This document shows positions 46,279-54,083 of a stretch of 64,000 nucleotides of DNA, one piece after another (the stretch's first letter is position 1; each line of letters begins with the position of its first letter). The stretch is from the NCBI RefSeq assembly GCF_019711615.1, contig NZ_JAIGNS010000002.1:1-64000 (forward strand), written 5' to 3'. The position numbers and the translations under genes are program-made. This DNA is from Qipengyuania intermedia (GTDB lineage: Bacteria > Pseudomonadota > Alphaproteobacteria > Sphingomonadales > Sphingomonadaceae). The notes under the pieces are model-generated. The model saw nothing but the letters and a program-made list of their open reading frames with translations, was not told the DNA's origin and made no database searches.

Positions 46279-46941
46279 TCAGCCCCGGGCGCCGAACAGC
46301 GCCGTGCCGACGCGGATATGCGTTGCACCCAGCATGATGGCGGTCTCGTAATCGCCGCTCATGCCCATGGAGCGTCCCTCAAGCCCGTTGTCGCGCGCCA
46401 GCTTGTCGAGCAGCGCAAAGAAGGGTGCGGGTTCGATATCGGCAGGTGGTATGCACATGAGGCCCGCAAGCGGTATGCCCGCCTCGCGCGCCTGACCGAT
46501 GAGGTCTGGCAGGTCCGCGATCGCGCAGCCGCCCTTCTGCTCTTCCTCGCCGACATCGACCTGGATGAAGCAGTCGGGGCAACGGCCGGTCTTCTCTCTC
46601 GCCTTGGCAAGCGCCTTGACCAGGCTCGGCCGGTCGAGCGAATGGATGACATCGAACAGCTCAGCCGCGTCCTCCGCCTTGTTCGACTGCAATTGCCCGA
46701 CGAGGTGCAGCACGGTGTCGGGATAGGCCTCTTTCAGCGCAGGCCATTTGTCCTGCGCTTCCTGCACCCGGTTTTCGCCGAAATGGCGCTGACCCTGCTC
46801 GAGCAGCGGCTCGATCCGGTCGGCCGGATGGGTCTTGCTGATCGCGATCAGGGTAACCTCGCCGGGTTCGCGCCGCGCGCGCTTGCAGGTGGCGGCGATC
46901 TTCGATCGCACGGTTTGAAGAGGAGAGTCTGCCTTTTCCAT
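46279..46941 (-). CDS. YggS/PLPBP family pyridoxal phosphate homeostasis protein
   Basis: A 220-aa TIM-barrel-type protein that binds PLP but is not known as an enzyme. K36 in LIAISKTHP is the PLP lysine; RHFGENRVQEAQDKW, HLVGQLQSNKAEDAA and SMGMSGDYETAIMLGATHIR are family signatures. It buffers vitamin B6 in the cytoplasm. The ATG at 46941 lies close to the divergent ThiE-like gene, so promoters overlap coding starts. Confidence 0.92.
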   Translation of the reverse strand: MEKADSPLQTVRSKIAATCKRARREPGEVTLIAISKTHPADRIEPLLEQGQRHFGENRVQEAQDKWPALKEAYPDTVLHLVGQLQSNKAEDAAELFDVIHSLDRPSLVKALAKAREKTGRCPDCFIQVDVGEEEQKGGCAIADLPDLIGQAREAGIPLAGLMCIPPADIEPAPFFALLDKLARDNGLEGRSMGMSGDYETAIMLGATHIRVGTALFGARG

Positions 46942-46963
46942 GAGGCCGCGCTATAACGTCCCT

Positions 46964-47491
46964 ATGTCTGCGCGCCAGTCCCTGCCCCTGCTTTGGCTGC
47001 TTTCCGATGCCCGCAACGATGCCGGGCTGGAGCAGGCCTTGCAGGTATTGCCCAAGGGCTCGGGCTTCGTGTTCAGGCATTATCACTTGCCGCCCGAAGA
47101 GCGACGCGCGCGCTTCGATGCCTTGGCAGCGCTGGCCCGGTCGTGTGGTCACCTCGTCATCCTATCCGGGGAAGAGGACTGGGGCGCGGATGGGCATTAT
47201 GGCGCGGCCGAGGCGCTGGGTTCCGGCCTGCGCCTTGCGACAGCCCATGATGGCGATGAATTGCAGGAGGCAATCGCCAAGGGGGCGGACGGTATCTTCC
47301 TCTCGCCTGTTTTCCCGACCAACTCCCACCCAGGCGCGAAAACGCTCGGAGTCTTCGGCTTCCGCGTACTGGCGCAGCAATCGCCCGTGCCGGTCATCGC
47401 GCTGGGCGGAATGAATGCTAAGCGGGCACGCGAGCTCGACTGGCCGCGCTGGGGCGCGATCGACGGACTCGCCTCGACGAAGAGCGCTTGA
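46964..47491 (+). CDS. Thiamine phosphate synthase (ThiE/TenI)-like protein
   Basis: A 175-aa protein with the family's C-terminal barrel strands: GADGIFLSPVFPTNSHPGAK, LGVFGFRVLAQQ and VPVIALGGMNAKRARELDWP. The N-terminal half is divergent and the usual pyrophosphate-binding pattern GQEDL is replaced by GEEDWGADG, so true thiamine phosphate synthesis is uncertain. It may be a TenI-type regulator or a shortened enzyme. I start at ATG 46964; an upstream ATG at 46940 would overlap the yggS start codon. Confidence 0.7.
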   Translation: MSARQSLPLLWLLSDARNDAGLEQALQVLPKGSGFVFRHYHLPPEERRARFDALAALARSCGHLVILSGEEDWGADGHYGAAEALGSGLRLATAHDGDELQEAIAKGADGIFLSPVFPTNSHPGAKTLGVFGFRVLAQQSPVPVIALGGMNAKRARELDWPRWGAIDGLASTKSA

Positions 47492-47548
47492 CCTCGGACT
47501 CGCCGAGGATTCATAGTGTTTCCCACACGACGGACGGAAGGAATGACA

Positions 47549-49888
47549 ATGGCCACGCGCGCTGGCGCAAAACCCGATTGGCGGGCGGCGTTTCGCCGTT
47601 CCCTGCGCCGTGCGACGCATATGGCGGGCGCGGGCCTGCTGCTGGTCCTGCTGGTCTTCCTGACGCTGGCGCTCGCCAGCTACACGCAGACCGATCCCAG
47701 CGCCTCGACGGCCGCATCGGGCACGACCATTTCCAACTGGATGGGGGCGAGCGGCGCCTGGGCGGCAGAGCGGGCCTATTTCTTCTTCGGCCTGCCGGCG
47801 CTGCTCCTGCTCCCGCTGATCTGGATTTCCGCACGCCGGTTGTGGACCGGGGTCGAGGATGCGGACGAGGAAGAAACGCCGGGCCGGTGGTGGGGGCCGT
47901 TCGGCCTGTTGCTGGTCGCGATGCTGCTTCTCGGCACCGTCGTCAGCCTGATGTTCGAAAGCAGCCCGGGGCCGTTCCCGGCGGGAGGGGGCGGTCTTGC
48001 CGGGCTCCTCGGTGCAGGCGGCATCGACGCGGTTGCGACCCGCTTCGGCGGGGACTTTTCCGGCTGGATTACCGGCGCCCTCGGCCTCGTTGCGCTGGGC
48101 GGTGGTCTTGCGCTGGTGACGAAGGTTTTCGCGCTCGACTGGGGCCAGTTCTTCACCTTGCCGAAGATCTTCGAACGGAAGGAGGTCGAGACCGATATCG
48201 ACCTGCCGCTCGTGCCGAAGAAGACGAAGCGCGCACGCCGCAAGGCCGAGGATATCGACGACGAAGAAGATGAGGACACGCCGCGCGCCCCGCGTCGCTC
48301 GCCCGAAATCGCCGATCCCAAGCCTGCGCCCGTCCGCTCGCAGCCGGCCAAGGCCAAGCAGCGCGACATGTTCGCGAATTACCAGCTGCCGAGCCACGAT
48401 CTGCTCGACGACCCGCCCGAACACGCCGTGCAGAAGCTCGACAAGATCGCGCTGGAACGCAATGCCCGCCTGCTCGAGAACGTGCTCGACGATTTCAACG
48501 TGAAGGGCGAGATCACCGCCGTGCGCGCGGGTCCCGTCGTGACCATGTACGAACTGGAGCCTGCACCGGGCATCAAGGCCAGCCGCGTGGTCGGCCTTGC
48601 CGAAGACATCGCCCGCAACATGAGCGCGATCAGCGCGCGCGTGTCGCCCATTCCGGGCAAGACCGTCATCGGTATCGAACTGCCCAATGCGGATCGCCAG
48701 ATGGTCAGCTACAAGGAGCTGTCGACGTCCGCTGCTTTCGTCGATTCCAGGGGCAGCCTGCCGATGATCCTGGGCAAGGACATCGGCGGCGAACCGATCA
48801 TCGCCGACCTCGCAGCCATGCCTCACTTGCTGGTCGCAGGTACGACGGGTTCGGGTAAGTCGGTCGGCCTCAACGCAATCCTGCTGTCACTGCTGTACCG
48901 CTTCACGCCGGACGAGTGCCGCCTGATCCTGATCGATCCCAAGGTCCTCGAGCTGAAGACCTATGACGATATTCCGCATCTCCTCAGCCCGGTTGTGACC
49001 GAGCCTGCCAAGTCCGTCCGGGCATTGAAATGGGCGGTCGAGGAGATGGAGAAGCGCTATCGCATGATGTCCAGCGTGAACTCGCGCAATATCGCGGGCT
49101 TCAACGAGAAGGTGAAAGCCGCCGCTGCCAAGGGCAAGCCGCTGGGCCGCCGCGTACAGACGGGTTTCGATCCGGAGACGGGCGAAGAACTCTATGAAGA
49201 AGAGCAGCTCGATTACGAACCGCTGCCGCTGATCGTGCTGATCGTCGACGAATTGGCCGACCTCATGGTTACCGTCGGCAAGGAAATCGAAGTCCTAATC
49301 CAGCGCCTCAGCCAGAAATCGCGTGCTGCGGGCATCCACCTCATCATGGCGACGCAGCGTCCGTCGGTCGACGTCATCACCGGCGTCATCAAGGCCAACC
49401 TGCCGACCCGTATCAGCTTCAAGGTGACGAGCCGCATCGACAGCCGCACCATCCTTGGCGAACAGGGCGCCGAGCAGCTGCTGGGCAAGGGCGACATGCT
49501 CTACAAGCCCAACACCGGCGCGATGATCCGCGTCCACGGACCCTTCGTGTCCGACGAGGAAGTCGAGAAGGTCGCCGATCACTGGCGCGCGCAGGGCAAG
49601 CCCGACTATGTCGATGCCGTTACCGAAGAGCCGGAAGACGGTGGCTTCAATTTCGAGGACGATTTCACTGCGTCCGACAATCCGGACGAGCGCAAGTACC
49701 GCCAGGCCTGCCAGATCGTGATCGAGAACCAGAAGGCGAGCGGAAGCTGGCTCCAGCGCCAGATGGGCGTCGGCTACAACACGGCAGCCAAATGGATCGA
49801 GCGCATGGAAAGCGAAGGGCTGGTCGGGCCCGCCAACCACGTCGGCCGCCGCGAGATTTACCGCGACCAGGACGGCAATCCGCTCTGA
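47549..49888 (+). CDS. ftsK: DNA translocase FtsK
   Basis: A 779-aa divisome DNA pump that clears chromosome dimers at the septum. It has four N-terminal membrane helices in the first ~200 residues, an acidic/basic linker, then the alpha-beta motor with Walker A GTTGSGKS (~431-438), Walker B LIVLIVDELADLM (~560), and the C-terminal gamma winged helix (MGVGYNTAAKWIERMESEGL) that reads KOPS sequences. ATG 47549 fits GGAAGGA best; GTG 47516 and ATG 47543 are less well placed. Confidence 0.95.
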   Translation: MATRAGAKPDWRAAFRRSLRRATHMAGAGLLLVLLVFLTLALASYTQTDPSASTAASGTTISNWMGASGAWAAERAYFFFGLPALLLLPLIWISARRLWTGVEDADEEETPGRWWGPFGLLLVAMLLLGTVVSLMFESSPGPFPAGGGGLAGLLGAGGIDAVATRFGGDFSGWITGALGLVALGGGLALVTKVFALDWGQFFTLPKIFERKEVETDIDLPLVPKKTKRARRKAEDIDDEEDEDTPRAPRRSPEIADPKPAPVRSQPAKAKQRDMFANYQLPSHDLLDDPPEHAVQKLDKIALERNARLLENVLDDFNVKGEITAVRAGPVVTMYELEPAPGIKASRVVGLAEDIARNMSAISARVSPIPGKTVIGIELPNADRQMVSYKELSTSAAFVDSRGSLPMILGKDIGGEPIIADLAAMPHLLVAGTTGSGKSVGLNAILLSLLYRFTPDECRLILIDPKVLELKTYDDIPHLLSPVVTEPAKSVRALKWAVEEMEKRYRMMSSVNSRNIAGFNEKVKAAAAKGKPLGRRVQTGFDPETGEELYEEEQLDYEPLPLIVLIVDELADLMVTVGKEIEVLIQRLSQKSRAAGIHLIMATQRPSVDVITGVIKANLPTRISFKVTSRIDSRTILGEQGAEQLLGKGDMLYKPNTGAMIRVHGPFVSDEEVEKVADHWRAQGKPDYVDAVTEEPEDGGFNFEDDFTASDNPDERKYRQACQIVIENQKASGSWLQRQMGVGYNTAAKWIERMESEGLVGPANHVGRREIYRDQDGNPL

Positions 49889-49926
49889 TCCGGATAAGGA
49901 CTTGACCGACACGAGAGCCTCCGTAT

Positions 49927-49942
49927 GATTACACATGTAATC
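49927..49942. promoter_or_regulatory. Operator-like 16-bp inverted repeat with BlaI/CopY-type core
   Basis: GATTACACATGTAATC has perfect 7-base arms (GATTACA / TGTAATC) around CA. Its core TACACATGTA fits TACAnnTGTA, the core bound by BlaI/MecI and CopY repressors. It ends just before the AAGGAGG of the next gene, where a bound repressor would block transcription. No such regulator is encoded nearby. Confidence 0.5.
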
Positions 49943-49955
49943 GTAAGGAGGGTTT

Positions 49956-50861
49956 ATGGATTTGCGCGTTTCCGTGGCTTCGGCCGTGCTGGCAGGTTTT
50001 CTGGGTTCCTGTGCTTCGATACAAGCGCAGCCTGCCGACCCGATTGAGCCGCAGATGATCCCGATCAAGGGGGGCGAATTCTTCCTCGGCTCGCCTTCCT
50101 CGCAAGAAGGGCACCAGGCTGACGAGGGCCCCCAGCTCGCTGTGACGGTTCCCTCCTTCCGGATTTCCAGGTTTGAAGTCACCAGGGGCCAGTATCGCGC
50201 TTTTGTCGAGGCGAACGGTTATTCGTCCGATACGCCCTGCCTCGTCATGGGAGAGGACGGCCGCTGGTTCCACGATCCCGACGCGTCTTGGGAAAACCCG
50301 GGTTTTGCGCAAACTGATGATCATCCTGTCGTGTGCGTTTCATGGGCGGATGCAAAGGCCTATGCCGCTTGGCTCGGCGAACGAACGCAAGGCGCAGGAT
50401 ACCGCCTGCCGAGCGAAGCCGAGTGGGAGTTCGTTGCCAAGGCCGGCAGCACCTCGACCTATTGGTGGGGCGAGGACGAAGAGCGCTTCTGTTCCTACAC
50501 CAATGGCGCCGATGCTACGGCTCGTGCCCTCTATCCGGAATGGGATCGCGCGGGAGAATGCGATGACGGGTTCGCCTACACTGCGCCGGTCGGCACTTAT
50601 GAAAAGCCCAATGCCTTCGGCGCGCAGGACATGATCGGCAATGTGTGGGAGTGGATGGCCGACTGTTACACGGGGACGCATTCCGACGCGCCGCGCGACG
50701 GGGGTGCGGTCGAGATGCCGGATTGCGAGAAACGCGTCATGCGCGGCGGTGCGTGGGATTTCGGATCTTTCTACCTGAGGACCGCCTATCGCGGGGCGTG
50801 GGACGGATCGCAGGCTTTCTCCAACCTCGGCTTTCGGGTGGCGGCGGACCAGCGCCCGTAA
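49956..50861 (+). CDS. SUMF1/formylglycine-generating-enzyme-fold lipoprotein
   Basis: A 301-aa protein with a lipoprotein signal ending AGFLGSC (Cys 19) and a full SUMF1 fold: MIPIKGGEFFLGSPSSQEGH, FRISRFEVTRGQYRAFVEAN, VVCVSWADAKAYAAWLG, YRLPSEAEWEFVAKAG, DMIGNVWEWMADCYTG and MRGGAWDFGSFYLRTAYRG. True FGEs have two cysteines in the last segment; they are absent here, so sulfatase activation is unlikely and it is better seen as a SUMF1-fold protein of unknown role on the envelope. AAGGAGG precedes the ATG. Confidence 0.85.
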   Translation: MDLRVSVASAVLAGFLGSCASIQAQPADPIEPQMIPIKGGEFFLGSPSSQEGHQADEGPQLAVTVPSFRISRFEVTRGQYRAFVEANGYSSDTPCLVMGEDGRWFHDPDASWENPGFAQTDDHPVVCVSWADAKAYAAWLGERTQGAGYRLPSEAEWEFVAKAGSTSTYWWGEDEERFCSYTNGADATARALYPEWDRAGECDDGFAYTAPVGTYEKPNAFGAQDMIGNVWEWMADCYTGTHSDAPRDGGAVEMPDCEKRVMRGGAWDFGSFYLRTAYRGAWDGSQAFSNLGFRVAADQRP

Positions 50862-50934
50862 TTCGAAGCGCCGATAGGCTGCGGCCGCAAATTTTCCCGC
50901 GACGGGCACGCTATTGCGCTTTAAGGGCATGGCG

Positions 50935-52488
50935 ATGGCACGAGTTGTGACGCCCAATTACGCTTCCAAGCGCAGGCCCCCGACACCGGGTTGGGTGCAT
51001 AGCCCGATCGGGCGTGCACTGGTTCCGATCCGCCGCTGGTGGCTCGACAATGTGGTGGCCGATGTGGACCACACCGCCGTGATCGCCAAGATTGCGGGCG
51101 AGAGCGATGCCAGCCCGCGTTATATCTTCATGACAATGATGTCGGCGGGCATCGCGATCCTGGGGATGCTGCTGTCCTCTCCCGCAGTCGTGATCGGGGC
51201 CATGCTCCTGTCGCCGCTGATGAGCCCGATCATCGGGGCGGGTTTCGCGCTCGCCTCGGGCAAGTTGAAGTGGCTGCGCATCAGTATCCGGGCGCTGGCG
51301 ATCGGGACAATTGCCGCAGTCCTCTTTACCGCTTTGATCGTGCTGGTCTCTCCCTTGCAGACAGTCACCTCGGAAATCGCCGCGCGTACCCAGCCGAACC
51401 TGTTCGACCTGCTGGTCGCGCTGTTTTCCTCGCTGGCAGGCTCCTATGCGCTGATCCGCGGGCGCGAGGGCACGATTGTTGGGGTTGCCATCGCAACCGC
51501 CCTCATGCCGCCACTGGCCGCCGTGGGATATGGACTGGCGACCCTCAACTGGACGGTATTCGGCGGGGCGCTGGCGCTTTACGTCACCAACTTCCTGACC
51601 ATTGCGCTCTCGGCAACGATCATGGCGCGCCTCTACGGGTTCCGCACGGACCTGTCGGCGCGGCAAGGCTGGTTCCAGAACTTCGGTATCTTCGTGGTGT
51701 TCGTCGCCCTTGCCATCCCGCTTGGCTTCTCGCTGCGAGACATCGCCTTCGAGGCCAATGCGCAGCGCGTGGTGCAGGACGTCATCGCCGAAAGCTTCCC
51801 AGACAAGGCGCGGGTCAATGTCACCGGTATCGACTGGGACGCAGAGCCGGTTGTCGTCAGCGGAACCGTCGATACGCCGCAGTTCAACAGCAACGCCAAT
51901 GCCGAGATCAAGCGCCGCTTCGAGGCGCGTTTCGATCGCGAGGTCGTGGTGGCGGTCGAACAGTATCGGGTGGGTACCGATCCTGGCGCTGCCGAAGCCG
52001 CCGAACTCGCCCGGGCCAAGGACGAGCAGCGCGCGCAGGCGACCGAACGCCAGATTGCGGAAATGGTCGGCGAACTTGCGCTGGTCGCCGGGGTCGAGAA
52101 GTCGGAAGTTACGGTCGATCGCGACAATCGCCGCGCCATCGTACAGGCGAGCCACCTTCCCGGATTGACGGTGGAGGGATGGCGCGTGCTGGAAGGCCGT
52201 GTCGATGCGGGCATGCCCGGCTGGTCGGTGGAACTGCGCCCGCCGCTCCTCGCCCTGCCTTCGATCACCCTCACCGAAGGCGAGCCGGACGCGGCTGGAC
52301 AGCAGGCACTCGACGTCATCGCCTGGGCCGCCCGGCGGCAGGGACTCGGCATCAACCTCGCCGGACGCGAGGGTGAAGCCTTCGACGCGGTCGCTGCCCA
52401 ATTGCGCGAACGCGGCGTGACATTAACGCAAACGAATGGCGGTTCTCCCGATCGTATCGAAGCGCGCTGGCAGGCTTTGCCGGAATAA
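50935..52488 (+). CDS. DUF389 integral membrane protein
   Basis: A 517-aa protein. Residues ~60-270 hold the DUF389 membrane domain with five or six helices (FMTMMSAGIAILGMLLSSPA, VVIGAMLLSPLMSPIIGAG, VAIATALMPPLAAVGYGLA). The C-terminal half is soluble, with two OmpA/BON-like alpha-beta repeats (VQDVIAESFPDKARVNVTGI, ALDVIAWAARRQGLGINLAG). Function is unknown. I start at ATG 50935, where TAAGGG is seven bases upstream; an earlier TTG or ATG would sit too close. Confidence 0.82.
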   Translation: MARVVTPNYASKRRPPTPGWVHSPIGRALVPIRRWWLDNVVADVDHTAVIAKIAGESDASPRYIFMTMMSAGIAILGMLLSSPAVVIGAMLLSPLMSPIIGAGFALASGKLKWLRISIRALAIGTIAAVLFTALIVLVSPLQTVTSEIAARTQPNLFDLLVALFSSLAGSYALIRGREGTIVGVAIATALMPPLAAVGYGLATLNWTVFGGALALYVTNFLTIALSATIMARLYGFRTDLSARQGWFQNFGIFVVFVALAIPLGFSLRDIAFEANAQRVVQDVIAESFPDKARVNVTGIDWDAEPVVVSGTVDTPQFNSNANAEIKRRFEARFDREVVVAVEQYRVGTDPGAAEAAELARAKDEQRAQATERQIAEMVGELALVAGVEKSEVTVDRDNRRAIVQASHLPGLTVEGWRVLEGRVDAGMPGWSVELRPPLLALPSITLTEGEPDAAGQQALDVIAWAARRQGLGINLAGREGEAFDAVAAQLRERGVTLTQTNGGSPDRIEARWQALPE

Positions 52489-52500
52489 AAATACGCTACG

Positions 52501-52514
52501 GCAAGCGCGCTTGC
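52501..52514. repeat. Perfect 14-bp palindrome upstream of ald
   Basis: GCAAGCGCGCTTGC is its own reverse complement. It lies 12 bases past the DUF389 stop and 52 bases before ald. It could be an operator for ald, which is often controlled by Lrp/AsnC-type regulators in other bacteria, or an end-of-transcript hairpin without a T run. Confidence 0.38.
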
Positions 52515-52566
52515 AGCGGAGGGTTTTCACGAGTAGCGGCGCTTCCCAGAGAAGGAGTCCGCACCC

Positions 52567-53682
52567 ATGCGCATCGGCTGTCCGAAAGAAATCAAGAACC
52601 ACGAATACCGCGTCGGCCTGACGCCGGAGAGTGCGAACGAACTCGTCGCTCAGGGCCACGAAGTGTGGATCGAGACGCAGGCCGGTTGCGGCATCGATGC
52701 GACGGACGAACAATATGTCGCAGCGGGTGCAAAGATCGTGGACGGACCCGATCCGATCTTCGCCGAATGCGAAATGGTCGTGAAGGTGAAGGAACCGCAG
52801 GCGGTCGAACGCAAGAAGCTGCGCGCGGACCAGATCCTCTATACTTATCTCCACCTCGCGCCCGATCCGGACCAGACAAGGGACCTCGTCGATAGCGGCG
52901 TGACCGCAATCGCCTATGAGACGGTCACCGGCCCGCGCGGCCAGTTGCCGCTGCTCAAGCCGATGAGCCAGGTGGCCGGCCGCATGAGCGTGCAGGCAGG
53001 CGCGACCGCGCTTGAAAAGGCACATGGCGGGCGCGGTGTGCTCCTCGGCGGCGTACCGGGCGTGATGCCGGGCAAGGTCGTGGTGATCGGCGGCGGCGTG
53101 GTCGGCTTCAACGCGGCGCAGATGGCTGCGGGCCTTGGCGCAGACGTGACGATCCTCGACCGCGATCCCGAAGTGCTCGAAAAGGTCGGCACCCATTTCG
53201 AAAGCCGCGCGAGCACGCGCTTCTCGAACAAGGCCAACCTCTATGATGCGGTGTGCGGCGCGGACCTCGTTATCGGTGCGGTGCTGATCCCCGGCGCGGC
53301 AGCCCCGAAGCTCGTCACCCGCGAAATGCTGGGCGACATGCAGAAGGGCGCGGTCCTCGTCGACGTCGCGATCGACCAGGGCGGCTGTTTCGAGACCTCG
53401 AAGCCCACCACCCATGCCGACCCGACCTATGTCGTCAACGACATCGTGCATTACTGCGTTGCGAACATGCCGGGCGCCGTCGCGCGCACCAGCACCTATG
53501 CGCTGAACAATGTGACGCTCCCGCATGCCCTGCGCATTGCGCGGATGGGCTGGAAGGACGCGATGCGCAACGACCCGCATCTCGCCGAAGGGCTCAACGT
53601 GCACGCCGGCGAAGTCACTTACGAAGCGGTGGCAAGCGAGCTGGGCTACAATTACCGGCCGGTGTCCGACCTGCTCGGTTAA
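52567..53682 (+). CDS. ald: Alanine dehydrogenase
   Basis: This enzyme reversibly converts L-alanine and NAD to pyruvate and ammonia. The 371-aa length is standard, and the catalytic residues K75 (VVKVKEP) and H96 (YLHLAPD) sit at the numbers known for the family. The NAD site is [26 protein letters not shown] lies before the ATG. Its stop overlaps the convergent thioesterase stop by 4 bases. Confidence 0.96.
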   Translation: MRIGCPKEIKNHEYRVGLTPESANELVAQGHEVWIETQAGCGIDATDEQYVAAGAKIVDGPDPIFAECEMVVKVKEPQAVERKKLRADQILYTYLHLAPDPDQTRDLVDSGVTAIAYETVTGPRGQLPLLKPMSQVAGRMSVQAGATALEKAHGGRGVLLGGVPGVMPGKVVVIGGGVVGFNAAQMAAGLGADVTILDRDPEVLEKVGTHFESRASTRFSNKANLYDAVCGADLVIGAVLIPGAAAPKLVTREMLGDMQKGAVLVDVAIDQGGCFETSKPTTHADPTYVVNDIVHYCVANMPGAVARTSTYALNNVTLPHALRIARMGWKDAMRNDPHLAEGLNVHAGEVTYEAVASELGYNYRPVSDLLG

Positions 53683-54083
53683 TCGACCTCTTTGGTGAGG
53701 GCTTCGAGCATTTCGGGCCGAACCCTCGCCAGCCTGTTCGATGCGCGTTCCAGCATGGCCCAGGTCGTGGCTGCGGACACGATGACCTTGTCGTTCGCAT
53801 CGCGGAATTCGACGCGGCGAACCGATGTCGCCCCGCGTGCACGCCCTTCGATCCAGGTCGTACCGGTCACGCTTTCACCTTCCGCGACATTGCCGCGGTA
53901 ATCGATCTCGTGCCGGGTCACGACCCAGAAATAGGTCTCCCGGTCTTCCGGGCGCGCGGCGGCTTCCCAATGGCTTGTCGACATGTCCTGGATCCACTGG
54001 ACCCAGATCGCATTGTTGACGTGGCCGAGCTCGTCGATGTGCTCGGCCCCGGCAACATACGTCTTCGTGAACTTCGCCGTCAC
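53679..54083 (-). CDS. Acyl-CoA thioesterase family protein (hotdog fold)
   Basis: A 134-aa 4HBT-type protein: HIDELGHVNNAIWVQWIQDM with the usual Asp/Asn active-site helix, then YFWVVTRHEIDYRGNVAEGE and GTTWIEGRARGATSVRRVEF. It hydrolyses an acyl-CoA; the acyl group is unknown. The start GTG 54083 overlaps the stop of the peptidase gene (GTGA), so translation is coupled to it. Longer upstream frames would lie inside the peptidase. Confidence 0.85.
   Translation of the reverse strand: MTAKFTKTYVAGAEHIDELGHVNNAIWVQWIQDMSTSHWEAAARPEDRETYFWVVTRHEIDYRGNVAEGESVTGTTWIEGRARGATSVRRVEFRDANDKVIVSAATTWAMLERASNRLARVRPEMLEALTKEVD

Noticed and set aside
49956-50861. Formylglycine-generating enzyme acting on a sulfatase
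   Set aside because: The catalytic cysteine pair expected in the last conserved segment is missing and no sulfatase is encoded in the window.
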